This document shows positions 1-9,039 of a stretch of DNA of 64,000 nucleotides, in pieces; the first letter of the stretch is position 1, and the number at the start of each line of letters is the position of its first letter. Both the position numbers and the translations under genes were made by a program. The DNA is taken from NCBI GenBank assembly GCA_947095535.1, contig OX352772.1, positions 142,610,660-142,674,659 on the forward strand, written 5' to 3'. The stretch is from Poecilobothrus nobilitatus (taxonomy: Eukaryota; Arthropoda; Insecta; Diptera; Dolichopodidae). The notes under the pieces were generated by a model. It searched no databases and was not told where the DNA came from. It saw only the letters and a list, made by a program, of their open reading frames with translations.

Positions 1-530
1 AATCAATCATTATCACACATTTAGCGAATTAAAAGCATCAATTGTTGAACGATTTAACCGTGCATTGAAAAATTCTATGTGGAAAAAATTTAGTTTAAAC
101 GGAAATTATAAATGGTTACCTATTGTACAATCATTAATAAAATAATATAATTTAGCAAAACATAGCACAACAAAACTTCCTCCTGAAAAAATTACAAAGA
201 AAAACGAAAAAAATATACTTAGAAATGTATATACTGAGCCTAAATTTTTCAAAAAAATAAATGTAAAGTTGAAATATAAATATAAAGGACATTTCGAAAA
301 AGGTTATCAACCGAATTAGTCAACTAAAGTATTTAAGATTGATAAAATCAATAATACTTATCCTGTTACATATCAATTATCGGACTATACTGATATGGCA
401 ATTTCTTGAGGTTTTTATCAAGCTGAGTTTACACCTGTAAAATACCCAGATACTTATCTTGTAGAAAAAATTCTGAAAAAGCAAGGAAATTAAGTTTTTA
501 TTAAATGGCTAGGTAAAAAGACTAGATAAA
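1..530 (+). pseudogene. Polinton/Maverick integrase, C-terminal fragment
   Basis: The forward strand reads as the end of a retroviral-type integrase of the Polinton (Maverick) class. The window opens in the last catalytic part (an ERFNR motif containing the final catalytic Glu, then a KNSMWKKF stretch) and continues through a linker into a chromodomain-like tail (GFYQAEF, then YPDTYLVEKILKKQGN). Frame-preserving stops occur after about 47 codons and again near 320, 410 and 490, so it is a dead copy. The integrase inserts the double-stranded DNA of the element into the genome. The N-terminal and central catalytic parts lie outside the window. The same chromodomain tail occurs at 53.55 kb. Confidence 0.75.
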
Positions 531-654
531 AAGACATTATTTAAATAATTGTAAAGTTATTAAGTATTTATTTACATTTTGCATTTATAGTGATTTGTTT
601 TATAGAAATACTAACATAATACCAAATTCTAGTTTTATTTGTTTTTATTTTTAA

Positions 655-1415
655 ATATTCTTTTTGCAGTCGTTTATATCCATATCGAAAAGAGCTACCA
701 TTTTCATTAAATTTCCATTTTTCTGATTTGGGATATTTTTTTATTTTCGTTTTCTGCAGGATTTAAAATCCCTTCTTTGATCGTAGCAAAATTAATTTTT
801 GTGAAGCCAGATAAGTTAAGCGAATTCCTTTTACTTTGCATACAAATTTTCAGCTGCTATCTTTTGTGCAGTACACTTCGTATGTATAATTTTTAGGACC
901 TCCACAGACAAACTCTGTTATGTAACATCCAGCATCAAAGCACTCTAATTTATCTGTCATTTCTCCTACAAATTACCCTGTTGGGGGATCAAATTCGTCT
1001 TTTCGTGATATATAAATGACAGAATCTGTGTCATAATATAAAACTCTATTATCAAGCTTTTCCAAATAACTGTAAAGTTTAAGACGAGCTTGTGTTGTTA
1101 TGAAAGCTGCTATGCTAACGTTAACAGTTGGTAAAGAAGTTTCAACTTCATCTTTGTATTGCCAACTAACCACTATATTTTCTTCATTTATAGGTAGAAT
1201 TTGACGTACCTCTATAGAAGGATTTGTTAACATTTTATAAAACTCAAACGGTTGATTTAAATGGTAGTTTGTTGCTGGTTCTCTTTCTGTTAAAATTTTC
1301 TCCAAAATGAATTTAAAATTATTTTAGCAAAAGATCTTAAACCGGGATTGTTAACAATTTTATGATATTCTAATTTAATTTCTTCCATATTGAATTTTTT
1401 TTCATTATCCTGAAT
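655..1415 (-). pseudogene. Polinton/Maverick protein-primed family B DNA polymerase, C-terminal fragment
   Basis: Read on the minus strand from 1415, this is the palm and thumb end of a Polinton-type protein-primed PolB. A motif-B-like stretch (NPGLRSFAKIILNSFW) comes first. About 110 residues later comes motif C, YYDTDS, with both catalytic aspartates. Past a stop near 960 the homology goes on (CGGPKNYTYEVY, CKVKGI), and a final YGY near 680 matches the usual end of the family. At least one frameshift (near 1300) and several stops break it. It runs tail to tail with the integrase fragment at the window edge. The upstream part is cut off at about 1415, where a gypsy element begins. Confidence 0.75.
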
Positions 1416-2087
1416 ATAAGAATGTAGGAATACAAGTTGTTCCTGAAGAAGAAGAAGTATATGAAAAAGAAGCTGATGACGAAGTATTTGATGATGAAAT
1501 TCAGGAAAATGTTTTAACAAAAGCATTGTCAGCTGCTTCAGTTGGAGAACGCCTTAGAAAAATAAAATCAATTAGAAATCAAAATGTACAAATTTTTGGA
1601 TTAAATCAAAATCTACAAATTACTTCAGCAGAAAAAAGAAGTCTGAGGGAAAATGACAGCAATATATTTTTACTATGCAAGAAATTGGCAATCATTCCCA
1701 AATTGATGAATTTGACTTGATCCAATACATTATAAATGGCATTAATGACTCTACTTTGAACAAAACGATCCTGTATAATTCGAACAATATTACTGAATTA
1801 AAGGAAGCTTTAAGTAAATACGACAAAATGAAACTGCAGTCTTCTTCTTTTCAATTTATTAATAAAAAAAACAAATACTTCAACGCAAATAAAAGATTTT
1901 AATGCAACAAAGGATTAGCATCAATCAAGTATTACAATTGTATTCAATTTGGCCATATAATATCAAAATGTCCTCAAACTGCCAGACAAAACGGTTCTTG
2001 TTATCGTTGTGGTAAGATTGGTTACCAAATTAAAGAGTGTAATGTTAAAGCTGTTCATATATTACAAAAAACTGAAAGCAACATATA
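1416..2087 (+). pseudogene. Gypsy-like Gag with zinc knuckles, degraded
   Basis: An acidic stretch (VPEEEEVYEKEADDE) leads into a basic segment. After a frame change near 1700, an alpha-helical capsid-like segment follows (FDLIQYIINGINDSTLNKT), then two degenerate CCHC zinc knuckles between about 1900 and 2040. The first knuckle has lost its leading cysteine (YYNC...GHIISKC). The second reads CYRCGKIGYQIKEC with Tyr in place of His. These knuckles normally bind element RNA. Because at least two frame changes are needed to follow it, it is a pseudogene. Confidence 0.6.
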
Positions 2088-2169
2088 AATAATTTCGAAC
2101 TTGTGGAATTTATTTATTTTGTGGAAATTGTGGAGTATATTTTCAATACAAACAATTGTGCTAATTTGA

Positions 2170-3053
2170 AATGCGAAATTTTTTCATACTGGATTCAGGA
2201 AGTCCAATAAGTCTGATCCAAGAGCAGTTTGTACCACCAGTGTCAATTAAAAGGGTTAATTCAGAGTAGTATAATTTTTTTGATATCAATAACACTATCT
2301 TATGTGTGTTAGTTAACTGAAGCAAAAATCAATTTTAATCATTTTTGTTATAATTTTGAATTTCATGTAGTAAAAAATAATTCAATGATTTATCCTATAA
2401 TTTTAGAAAGAGATTTTTTGAAGAAATGTACCTTGGAACTTCAACATAAGGTAAATGTGGAAGAAGAAAATTTTATGAATGACGGTAAAAATAATTTGGA
2501 TTTTAGTGATATTGAAAATTCAGGTATGAAATTTATGAATTTAGTAGAAGAAAACGAATTTTTGAATCAAATATTATGTATCGACATTACAAATGATAAA
2601 TGTGATTTGAATGTTAAAGTAAATAATAATCTTCCTATTTATGTTCAAAACCGTATTAAAGAAATAATAAAGCCTGCTTACGAAATCGCTGACAAAGACT
2701 TAATAATATTTGATAGGTCTCAATTCGAAATGGACATTAAATATACAGATGTCTTAGCTGCATCTCAAAAACAAGATTCTAATATGATAAAAATAATTTC
2801 TGACTTAGAAAAACAGGAAAGTCCTTTTTATGAAATGATCCATGGTTTAATATATAGGAGAGATAAAGACGGCATTAAGTTTTATGTTCCTAATATTATG
2901 AAAACTCACATGATTCAAACGAACCATGATGCTTTATGTCATTTGAGTGTTGAAAAATGCTATGAATTACTGGTTTCCCAAGATGAAAGAAAAAATAAAA
3001 AACTTTGCGAAGACTTGCTTAAAGTGCGCGTATTTTTCACCAAATTCGGTTAA
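2170..3053 (+). pseudogene. Gypsy-like protease joined directly to integrase N-terminal region
   Basis: A retroviral-type aspartic protease active site (LDSGSPISLI) is read at about 2185-2215. Its C-terminal strand (ILERDFL, usually ILGRDF in this family) lies at 2398-2420 and opens the 222-residue ORF at 2385-3053. That ORF continues through an N-terminal RT-linker-like helix (LPIYVQNRIKEIIKPAYE) and then goes straight into the region just before the integrase zinc finger (GLIYRRDKDGIKFYVP, then HDALCHLSVEKCYELL). The whole RT and RNase H section, normally well over 1 kb, is missing from an otherwise open frame. This points to an internal deletion rather than decay. Confidence 0.65.
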
Positions 3054-3109
3054 GTAACTAGGCATTCTACATAACATTCCGAAAGGTAAACTGCCATTTG
3101 ATACACTCC

Positions 3110-3735
3110 TTTCTTTCTGAAAATAATATTTCACATGTTAAAATTGCTAGCCAAACTGCTCAAGTTAATGGACAGGTAGAACGAGTAAATCGTGTTGTCA
3201 CTAGTATTTTACCTAAAGAAGTCGATAATGAAACGACTGCAGGGTGGGACAAATACTTAACAAAAATTTAATATGCAATAAATAACACCATTAGTAAGTC
3301 TACAGATATTTCGTCTAGTGAATTCCTTTTTGGTGTTAACCAAAAAGGTCAACTACTTGATAAAGTTTCCGAGTTTATTCAAGGACAGGTGGAAGATGAT
3401 TCGAAAATAAATCTTCTTGAAAAAAGACAAAAGGCCACTGATAATATACAAATTAACCAAAATTATAATAAAACTCCTTACGATAAACTCCACAAGAAAC
3501 CTTACAAATATAAAAAAGGTAATTACATCATGTTAAAAAACAATGTTACGGTGCCAGGGGTTAATAAAAAAACTATTCGCTAAATTTCGAGGACCGTATG
3601 AGATTGCGAAAGTGTTAGAGAATAATAGGTACGTTTCCAAAGATCTAAAAGGAATGCAAATTTCCAGAATTCCTTATAAAGGTGTATGTTCACCCAACAA
3701 TATGAAGCTCTTTCATATAAACTCTAAGTCTAAGG
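3110..3735 (+). pseudogene. Gypsy-like integrase C-terminal part
   Basis: The last catalytic-core segment is present (ASQTAQVNGQVERVNR, which includes the catalytic Glu), followed by the helix-rich tail (YAINNTISKSTDISSSEFLFG) and an SH3-like end (KFRGPYEIAKVL). A stop lies near 3270 and a frameshift near 3560. The upstream D,D part between 3053 and 3110 is missing or unreadable. The frame ends near 3720 (MKLFHIN), close to the boundary with the LINE fragment on the opposite strand. Confidence 0.65.
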
Positions 3736-3957
3736 GGAAAGTTGTTCGGGGAATCTTTTAATAAATTTAACTGAAATAAGATCAAAGCCTGTAGCTACTG
3801 CAGACTTTAATTTACTAATGGCCTGATTGACTTCCTCTAAATTTGTTGGTGTTAATTCATAGGCAGAGTGAATATTATTTAGATAATTATAATCTATACT
3901 TTCATATTCATTTTTAAATTTCCATTGTAAGATTGACAAAATATTTATTAAAATGTT
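3728..3957 (-). pseudogene. Non-LTR retrotransposon RT fragment (start of RT domain)
   Basis: The minus strand encodes the segment that precedes and enters the first RT motif of CR1/Jockey-type LINEs: ELTPTNLEEVNQAISKLKS, then a divergent form of the usual APGxDxI motif, then FIKRFPEQL. Only about 75 codons survive. It is bounded by the gypsy remnant at about 3.73 kb and by an LTR at 3962. The start codon of the 101-codon frame lies inside that LTR, so the frame is a fusion artefact. Confidence 0.55.
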
Positions 3958-3961
3958 CAGC

Positions 3962-4468
3962 CAACTTCTACAGAATATTAACTTATAACTAAATTTTAAA
4001 ACTAAAAATTTTTGAGGAATCAAACAGTTTAACAACTACAAAAATAGATTATCGGCAATTTTAAATATTTTAGTTTTTATTAAGAAACATTAAAATTTAG
4101 TCACTTGTAATTTGACTCTTGTTTTAATAAAAGAAAGTATTAGAAAGAAAGAAATTTTTTTTCTAGGTCAATTTTTTTATTATAAGAATTTATTAAAAGA
4201 AGAAAAACAAAATTAATAACAACAATAACTTTGCTTATCAGTAAAATTATTATTGTTTCCACTTGAAAATTTTAATTTTAGTTATAACGAAATTAGGTTT
4301 TTTAAAAACAACTAAATTTTAAAGAAAAGAAAATGTTTATAATAAATTAAATTTGAAAGAAATTTAATTAGGGTTATTTTAATATTTTATTTTATTTAGC
4401 ATTTCGTTTCATGAGATAAATAATTTCTTAGAGTTTCGTTAATAGGATAAATATTAGCATAGATAACT
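3962..4468 (-). repeat. LTR (3' LTR) of an errantivirus-like element; paralogue of 17813-18290
   Basis: This AT-rich block is repeated in the same orientation at 17813-18290 with small indels. Read on the minus strand it begins AGTTATCT; an AGTTA-type start is characteristic of gypsy/errantivirus LTRs. The sequence just before it on that strand (AAGGATGGAAA) looks like a polypurine tract. An env-like tail ends immediately upstream at 4514. Exact right-hand termini and a target duplication could not be resolved. Confidence 0.6.
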
Positions 4469-4513
4469 TTTCCATCCTTAAGAATATTGTTCTCCTGAAC
4501 AAGTTTCTTTACT

Positions 4514-4930
4514 TTACTTGAATCTTGGAATATTGGAAACTGTCTGATTTCTCTTATTTGTAATAATTTTGTACAAAAACATTATTATTATTAGAAACAT
4601 GAAAATTATAATAAGTGTAAGATTTATATACGTTATAATTTTATGATTAACTTTTTCATACATAATTTCTTTAATTTTATTATTATTACTTATTTGTTTT
4701 AAATGCAAAAATTTTAAATCTATTTTATTTGTAACATTTAATACAGTTAAATTATATATTGGTAATACAAAATTCTGTTCAAATTCTTTTTGTTTATTAG
4801 AAAATTTCATTTAATTTATTTCGATTGAACAATTGAAAAATTTTATTATATATAATTTTTATTTAATGAATATATAATTTTATTACAATCACTAACTAAT
4901 TCAATATTAAAAGCATTTCTAACATCAATT
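4514..4930 (-). pseudogene. Errantivirus-like Env C-terminal fragment with transmembrane segment
   Basis: The 98-residue minus-strand frame at 4514-4810 has a short ectodomain-like stretch (LPIYNLTVLNVTNKIDLKFL, with N-glycosylation sequons), then a long hydrophobic segment of about 23 residues (residues 61-83), then a short basic tail. Upstream, 4810-4925 reads in pieces as a further Env-like segment, broken by stops. Its place just before a polypurine-like run and an LTR fits the C-terminus of a retroviral-type envelope. It abuts the Osvaldo-like pol ORF at 4931. Recognition rests on layout and topology more than on sequence motifs. Confidence 0.45.
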
Positions 4931-7684
4931 TCAATTACCCTTAGAGTTTCTGGACTCGACTCGACTCGATTTTCTTGCCTTATTACTTTGAGCAAAGTTT
5001 CTCCTAAATACTATGTCCCCTTCGGACAAATGAATGGGCCTCGCTCGTAAATTATATGCTTTTTTGTTGGCTGCAAAGGCTCTATCCAGGTTAGTACGCA
5101 ATTGTTGTCGCAGGAACTGGAGTTTATCATTAGGATCCGTTATTTCGAAGCTTTCTTCAAGGGCGTTTAGTTTGCGTAGTAAGCTGTACAATTCGGCATG
5201 AGTTATCATCTGTTGCCCAAACAATGCGACGTACGGTGGATACCCTATAGCACTGTGGTACAGGCTTCTTAAAGCTACTGCGATCTGGCTAAGGTGTTTA
5301 TCCCATTCTCTCTGATCCTCCGAGAGATACGATCGGATGCCGGCAATGAGGGTCCTGTTTACTCTCTCCGCGTTGTTAGACTGGGGCGAGTAAGCGGCTG
5401 TAAAGGTGTGTTTTATGCCGTATTTTTTCAATAATTGTGCGAATTGAACTGATTTGAATTGAGACCCGTTATCTGTTATGATAATCTCTGGCACGCCAAA
5501 TAGGTGGAACACATTCGTTTCTAGGAAATCTAGTATGGCCGCTCCCGAAAAATTTTTCATCGGTTTCAATAATGGAAATTTCGTAAAATGATCCAGCACA
5601 ATAAAAATTCCGATGTGACCGGTTTTCGAACGCGGGTATGGTCCTAAGAAGTCCATATATAATCTTTGGAATGGACGACAAGAAATGGCCTGAGCGCCCA
5701 TTGGAGGTTTTAAGATGTAGTTTGGCGCTTTGCCCTGTCGACAAACTTCGCAGTGATTTATATAATTCTTTACATCTTTAGCCATGCTTGGCCAAAATAG
5801 ATTCCTGCGTAGTTTTTCCAAGGTTTTCCCTATACCCCCATGTGCCGATACAGGTGAATTATGTGCACGTTCAATTACTTCCCTGATCATTTCCTGTGGG
5901 ATCCACAATTTCCAAACAGATATATCTAAATCTTCGTTTCCTTTCGAAAATTCTTTCCTTATATATACAAAATTATCTACGATTTTTAAGTCTGGCAGGC
6001 GGCTTTCGTTCTCTTCTATCTGCTTTTTTAAAACCTTGTAGCTCTCTGAAGAAAAGTGTGCAGAGTTTATGTCAATTTCTGGTTCCACCGTTGTTTTATT
6101 CGCAACTTCGTCGATTTGTAATCGTGACAGGGCATCTGGTGCTACGTGTTGACTACCCTTCCTGTGTTCAATGGTGAAGTTGAACCGTTGAAGTTTTAGC
6201 GACCAACGGGCTAATCTTCCATTTAGATTCTGTTGCCTCATCAACCACTTTAAGCTAGCATGGTCGGTGATGACTTTGAATTCCAGGTCTTCCACATACT
6301 CGCGAAATTTTTCGATACTGAGTATGGCCGCTAAACACTCAAGTTCGGTGATTGAGTAATTTTTCTGGGCTTGGTTTAGCTTTTTGGAAAAGAAAGCCAC
6401 GGGTTTTTCATTTCCATCCTGGTCCTCTTGAGCTAAGATTCCGCCCACTCCCGTTTTTGAAGCGTCGCATGAAATTATAAATGGCAGCTCAAAATTCGGC
6501 GTGATCAAAATAGGCGCAGTTGTTAATTTATTTTTTATATTTATGAACGCTTCGTCGGCTTCTTCCGTCCATATAAAATTTTGTTTCTTTTTAGTTAACT
6601 CCGTTAAAGAGGCTGTAAGAGTGGCGTAATTATCAATAAACCTACGGTACCAGCCAATTAATCCTAGCACACTACGAACTTCGCGAACTGAGCGTGGTAA
6701 CGCTAAATTGTTTATAGCTGCTACTCTTTCCGGATCAGCTTTTAAGCATCCATTCCCTATTATGTAGCCTAAATATTTCACCTCTTTCATACACCATTTG
6801 CACTTAGAAATGTTTAAGGTTAATCCCACCCTTCTTAGTACTTGAGCAACCTCTCCCAGAAGCTCCAGATGCTCGTCGAAATCGGTGCTCACTAGGAGTA
6901 GATCGTCCAGGTAAACGAACACTTTATCTTTCAAATGAGCCGGAATAATGATATCCATTAAACGACATAGTGTTTGCGGAGCGTTTGTCAGACCAAACGG
7001 CATAACTGTGAATCTAAACAGTGGTTTATTTGGTACTGTAAAGGCCGTCATGTTCCTTGATTCCTCCTCCAGTTCGATTTGCCAGAAGGCATGCTTTAAG
7101 TCCAGAGAAGTGATAAATTCGGCCTTCGGTAAACGTGATAAAATGCCGTTTATTTTGGGTTGTGGGTACGCATCCTTAATGGTAACTTCATTGAGTTTCC
7201 TGGAGTCTAGACAGAGTCTGAACTTCTCTCCCTTTTGGACGGTAGCTACCGGGCTACTCCACGGACAATTTGGCGGAGCCGGTTCAATGATACCCAATTC
7301 CAACATTCGATCTACTTCCGCATGAATTTTTTTCTTTATTGCCGGTGACACTGAAAAGTATCTCTGTTTCACGGGTTTAGCATCTTTGGCCACCTCTATA
7401 GTATGTTTAAGGATTTTTCTTTTTCCTAATCCCCCTTTGTCATAATCTGGGAACCATGTTATTGTTCTATTCAATCGACATTTTTGGTTGACAGTAAGAT
7501 CATGGGCTTGAATGTTTTGTTGCAATTCTTCTATGTTAAACTTTTCGTTTAGCTTGTGCATTAAACCAAATTTATTCCAAAAATCAATTCCCAAATACAA
7601 GTTTTGGGTCAAACCAGGTACTAGAAATAATTCGATCGGTTTGATGGTGTCAGAAAAGCTTATGTCTATTTCTACCCTACCCAA
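4931..7684 (-). CDS. pol: Osvaldo/Ulysses-like Pol: protease end, RT, RNase H, integrase
   Basis: A single open frame of 917 codons. Residues 1-40 are the C-terminal part of the aspartic protease. RT spans about 105-300, with LDSRKLN, the SLDLKHAFWQI motif carrying the first catalytic Asp, PFGLTNAPQT and the YLDD box at 258-261. RNase H spans about 400-520 (SCDAS, TELECLA, TDHASLKWL, DALSR). The integrase HHCC zinc finger lies at 607-648 and the DDE core follows, with Asp near 677 (YMDF), Asp near 738 (TDNGSQF) and Glu near 773 (NAERVNR). All catalytic residues are present. The first methionine is arbitrary: the true frame enters from the protease upstream across a 5-bp duplication at about 7790. 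The end may be altered by a GACTC microrepeat at 4952-4967. Confidence 0.9.
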   Translation of the reverse strand: MGRVEIDISFSDTIKPIELFLVPGLTQNLYLGIDFWNKFGLMHKLNEKFNIEELQQNIQAHDLTVNQKCRLNRTITWFPDYDKGGLGKRKILKHTIEVAKDAKPVKQRYFSVSPAIKKKIHAEVDRMLELGIIEPAPPNCPWSSPVATVQKGEKFRLCLDSRKLNEVTIKDAYPQPKINGILSRLPKAEFITSLDLKHAFWQIELEEESRNMTAFTVPNKPLFRFTVMPFGLTNAPQTLCRLMDIIIPAHLKDKVFVYLDDLLLVSTDFDEHLELLGEVAQVLRRVGLTLNISKCKWCMKEVKYLGYIIGNGCLKADPERVAAINNLALPRSVREVRSVLGLIGWYRRFIDNYATLTASLTELTKKKQNFIWTEEADEAFINIKNKLTTAPILITPNFELPFIISCDASKTGVGGILAQEDQDGNEKPVAFFSKKLNQAQKNYSITELECLAAILSIEKFREYVEDLEFKVITDHASLKWLMRQQNLNGRLARWSLKLQRFNFTIEHRKGSQHVAPDALSRLQIDEVANKTTVEPEIDINSAHFSSESYKVLKKQIEENESRLPDLKIVDNFVYIRKEFSKGNEDLDISVWKLWIPQEMIREVIERAHNSPVSAHGGIGKTLEKLRRNLFWPSMAKDVKNYINHCEVCRQGKAPNYILKPPMGAQAISCRPFQRLYMDFLGPYPRSKTGHIGIFIVLDHFTKFPLLKPMKNFSGAAILDFLETNVFHLFGVPEIIITDNGSQFKSVQFAQLLKKYGIKHTFTAAYSPQSNNAERVNRTLIAGIRSYLSEDQREWDKHLSQIAVALRSLYHSAIGYPPYVALFGQQMITHAELYSLLRKLNALEESFEITDPNDKLQFLRQQLRTNLDRAFAANKKAYNLRARPIHLSEGDIVFRRNFAQSNKARKSSRVESRNSKGN

Positions 7685-7779
7685 AATTTTGAATTTTTGA
7701 CCACCAGCTGTTTCTACAAAATTATGGAAAGGTTGATAGGGAATATCTAAATTAAGGAATTCTTCTAGTGCGGTTCCAC

Positions 7780-8298
7780 TTAAACACGATACGATGCGCC
7801 GGAATCCAACAGACCTTCCAATTTCTTTCCAAATATTTTAACTGTTGCATAGGGTCTCAAATCGGATTTAGAGTTTACGATAGCGTCAAGGCATACTTTT
7901 AGCTTATGTCGTGTTATTTTTTTTCTTTTAAAATACATTCGATTTCGAACGGTGTTTCTTTTGCATTTTCGTGTTTTCGTACATATGCTGTCTAAGCTTA
8001 TTTTGCAATGATTAAATATTCGATCTCTCGCTTCTTGGTATTGTTTTAATCGTTCGTGATACGGTTTTGGGGGATACAATATGGGTTTCTTAATTTTGTT
8101 AACTTCGGGTTTCATTATCGATTCGGTTTGCGACGCTCTAGTTGTTTTTGTTGATAACACGATTTTTAAATCGTCCTTCTTGGTCAGGCAATTTTGGTTT
8201 ATTGTTTCTTCGAGCGAAGTCCAGTGTTCGGGACTGTTGCTCCGTAGCAAGTTTCCCTGACACGTCAAACATTGAGGCTTGTAAACATTCGCGGCACC
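7780..8298 (-). pseudogene. Osvaldo-like Gag C-terminus to protease active site, frameshifted
   Basis: This segment continues in frame from the stop at 8299-8301. It carries the rest of the last zinc knuckle (PQCLTCQGN), a basic linker rich in KRK and ending in an RHKLKVCLDAIV strand, and the aspartic protease active site GLLDSGAS. A tandem 5-bp duplication just after the active site then throws the frame, so translation ends at 7780 while the protease continues in another frame to join the pol ORF. The spacing fits a Gag-Pol readthrough protein. Confidence 0.7.
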
Positions 8299-9039
8299 TC
8301 ATCCGTAACAAAACACGGTTCTTTCAGCGAGGCAATCCATGTATCTGTGGCCCTGGCTTTGGCAGTTCCAACATATTAACGGTTTGTTTTCCACGAGTGT
8401 GCCTTTTATTTCCGAAATACCGCTGTTCGAAATATCGTCATCTTGCTTCGTCTCTTCTAGATGGATTTCGTGAACTGGTCTCTTTTGATTGTTACCCATA
8501 AATCTAGGGGTTCGTTCGAGCTCTAGATTAAGAGTTTCTCTTTTCATAATCAAATGCCGTAGGTGCGCAACTGAATTGATTTGTAAATAGAACGTTTCCT
8601 TACGTAAAGCTGGTTTCAGGTTTCTTCTTAAAATTTCCACCATTTCGCTTTCTTGCATCTGATAACCCAATCTATCACTCAGGGATAATATGGAGTAGTA
8701 GAAATCGTCAAAATTCTCGTTGGACTGTTGTTTCCTATCGCGCATCAATTCTCTTATGTCCAAATCAGACAGGTAATCATTAAAATGGGATTTCAGGTCC
8801 CTACAAAGCGACGACCATTCCACTAGCGCAACTGAACGATAACGCCAAAACCATTCCTTGGCTTTTCCTGTAAACAGCAAATAACAGTGCTCCCCCAGGA
8901 GTCGGAAGTTTCCATCCAAATTGTCTTGCACCAAACAATTTAACATGTAGATAAATTTATCCACTGGTAAACCGTTTTGGGCACCGCTGAAGCTAAGATT
9001 CCAACTGCTTATTAACTGAGCAACCTTGCAACAAAGCAA
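8299..9039 (-). pseudogene. gag: Osvaldo-like Gag capsid and zinc-knuckle region, ending at a premature stop
   Basis: This frame holds the capsid core typical of Ty3/gypsy Gag (LSFSGAQNGLPVDKFIYML, then GKAKEWFWRYR, WSSLCRDLKSHF and a FYYSILSLSDRLGY helix) and one full CCHC knuckle (CWNCQSQGHRYMDC). A second knuckle starts (FCYG) but is cut by a TGA exactly where its next cysteine would be expected, and the homology runs on without a frame change. Upstream it overlaps the RING-bearing frame; the two are thrown out of register by a 38-bp tandem duplication (a 14-bp direct repeat at 9014-9027 and 9052-9065). Confidence 0.8.

Larger units (their letters stand above)
1416..3735 (+). mobile_element. 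Ty3/gypsy-like LTR-retrotransposon remnant with RT and RNase H deleted
   Basis: Gag, nucleocapsid, protease and integrase pieces follow in the usual order on the forward strand, but no reverse transcriptase core (no YxDD) or RNase H lies between protease and integrase. The left end cuts the Polinton PolB at about 1415. The right end meets a LINE RT fragment on the other strand at about 3.73 kb. No LTRs were found. Many stops and frameshifts show it is inactive. Confidence 0.7.

Noticed and set aside
5469..5744. 91-codon minus-strand frame inside pol
   Set aside because: It overlaps the integrase part of the 917-codon pol frame in another register and has no motifs.
5784..7325. Several forward frames of 85-125 codons across 5.8-7.3 kb
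   Set aside because: They are antisense shadows of the Osvaldo-like pol.
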